A stretch of DNA of 36,897 nucleotides from an uncultured Saprospiraceae bacterium (GTDB lineage: Bacteria > Bacteroidota > Bacteroidia > Chitinophagales > Saprospiraceae): NCBI GenBank assembly GCA_937921595.1, contig CAKZTD010000254.1:1-36897 (forward strand), given 5' to 3'. Both the position numbers and the translations under genes were made by a program. Of this stretch, positions 36,063 through 36,897 are shown piece by piece. The notes under the pieces are model-generated. The model was not told where the DNA came from. It saw only the letters and a program-made list of their open reading frames with translations, and ran no database searches. How positions within the stretch are numbered: position 1 is the first letter of the stretch; each line of letters opens with the position of its first letter.

Positions 36063-36575
36063 TTAATTTTTCTTTTTATAAATTCCAGTAAAAGTGACTA
36101 CCCAAGATTTTCCTTGATCTTTGGAATCCTCCATGATCTGAGTAACATTACCGGTTGAATTTTTGGTGTACGTCATTCTTGTTATCTTTCCTTCCTTATT
36201 TTTGACCGACATTTGCAAGTAGTTTTTCTTAGCCTCAACTTCTTTAAAAATAGTAATGTTGTTGAATTTGTCGATCCAAATTTGAGTGTATTTTTTATCA
36301 ACAGGATCGTAATAATTTGTGCTTCTGCCAAGGAACCCTTTGAAGGTTTTATAATCTTCATAAAGTGTACAACCACCTTCACTTTTGGTAATACTACTGG
36401 TACCTGTTTTTTTATCATTGACATAAACATCCCATTCTCCTAGCCAAAAATCTAATGGTTTATATTCTTCTCCATATCTGCATGGGAATGCTTTTTTATC
36501 ATCTTGATCTTGAGCGAAACAATTTGAATTTAAAATCAGTAGAAAAATTAGCAATGAGAAATGTACTTTTTTCAT
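36063..36575 (-). CDS. Secreted DUF1579-like protein
   Basis: Start chosen at the ATG whose codon ends at 36575, giving MKKVHFSLLIFLLILNSNCFAQ as signal peptide; nine more codons upstream are open but polar. The mature ~148 residues contain LDFWLGEWDVYVNDKKTG, a hallmark of the DUF1579-like family (predicted lipocalin-like beta-barrel). Strands follow (YTQIWIDKFNNITIFKEV, KSWVVTFTGIYKKK). A C-F-A-Q end to the leader raises the possibility of a lipoprotein, but the residues around that Cys fit an ordinary signal peptidase I site at FAQ better. The function of the family is not established. Confidence 0.75.
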   Translation of the reverse strand: MKKVHFSLLIFLLILNSNCFAQDQDDKKAFPCRYGEEYKPLDFWLGEWDVYVNDKKTGTSSITKSEGGCTLYEDYKTFKGFLGRSTNYYDPVDKKYTQIWIDKFNNITIFKEVEAKKNYLQMSVKNKEGKITRMTYTKNSTGNVTQIMEDSKDQGKSWVVTFTGIYKKKN

Positions 36576-36660
36576 AGATGAGGTATTAGAATTTAAAAAC
36601 AAAGTAAATCCTAAATACTGAATGAAAATTGTAAAAAACGCTTATCTACTGTTTTTTCGA

Positions 36661-36897
36661 TTAATGTTTTTGGATGAAATGTTTTGGAGAAGTGCCGATA
36701 ACAGATTTAAAATCTTTTATAAAATGGGCCTGGTCAAAATATCCGAGTTGGTAAGTTAATTCTGTAAGTGAGTTTTGAAAATTATTTTCAAAAATGGAGA
36801 GGGTCGTATTGATGCGAATTATTTTGCAATATTGACTAGGGGAGATGCCTATTTCTTCTTTGAATCTTTTTCGAAATTGGGCAGCACTCAATGTTGC
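36661..36897 (-). CDS. AraC-family transcriptional regulator, 3' part only
   Basis: The frame is open to the last base of the window, so only the C-terminal 78 residues are present. Both parts of the AraC DNA-binding domain are visible: the end of the first helix-turn-helix (LSAAQFRKRFKEEIGISPSQYCKIIRI) and the complete second one (SLTELTYQLGYFDQAHFIKDFKSVIGTSPKHF). The stop at 36661 is a normal family end. Ligand and target are unknown because the sensing domain is outside the window. The gene is read in the same direction as the DUF1579-like gene 86 bp downstream, whose expression it might control. Confidence 0.9.
   Translation of the reverse strand, partial: ATLSAAQFRKRFKEEIGISPSQYCKIIRINTTLSIFENNFQNSLTELTYQLGYFDQAHFIKDFKSVIGTSPKHFIQKH

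Overview
The window is AT-rich DNA from a Bacteroidota bacterium, most likely a gliding or surface-attached member of the Saprospiraceae/Chitinophagia type. This is inferred from several features: five proteins end in type IX secretion system (T9SS) C-terminal sorting domains (three type A, two type B), two intact PorP/SprF-family outer membrane proteins are present, and there is an outer-membrane beta-barrel receptor with a carboxypeptidase-regulatory-like N-terminal domain. Ribosome binding sites are weak throughout, as is usual in this phylum. No rRNA, tRNA, CRISPR array, transposase or phage gene was recognised.

Region 1 (1-20.4 kb, all on the plus strand) is a surface-protein locus. It starts with the 3' end of a large type A secreted protein. 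Next comes an NHL-propeller protein with a type B sorting domain, followed 55 bp later by its probable PorP/SprF partner. After that lies a decayed partial tandem copy of the same PorP/SprF gene. A 2170-residue type A protein follows, with a seven-repeat FG-GAP/VCBS propeller and an ASPIC/UnbV module; its C-terminus and terminator are near-copies of those of the truncated gene at the left edge. A second PorP/SprF gene then precedes a 2273-residue type B adhesin made of 11 GGxW repeats and 9 PKD repeats. In characterised systems type B proteins depend on an adjacent PorP/SprF-like protein, so the locus reads as two cargo/partner pairs plus two type A proteins.

Region 2 (20.4-26.4 kb) holds a predicted outer-membrane barrel protein, a secreted TPR protein that converges on it across a bidirectional terminator, a haloalkane dehalogenase-like alpha/beta hydrolase, a soluble GAF-domain histidine kinase and a DUF2071 protein.

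Region 3 (26.5-30.8 kb, plus strand) carries a three-gene set (DUF3311 small membrane protein, sodium:solute symporter, ferric-reductase-like membrane protein), a lipoprotein, and an acyl-CoA thioesterase II (tesB) preceded by a pair of palindromes. A mosaic of short hairpins at about 30.54-30.77 kb separates tesB from the convergent gene, and the stop codons of both genes lie at or within it.

Region 4 (30.8-36.9 kb, minus strand) carries an outer-membrane beta-barrel receptor with an Arg/Gly-rich insert, a Spy/LTxxQ-like periplasmic protein upstream of it, a dual-CDGSH iron-sulfur protein, a second NHL-like propeller with a type A sorting domain, a secreted DUF1579-like protein, and the 3' end of an AraC-family regulator cut by the window edge.
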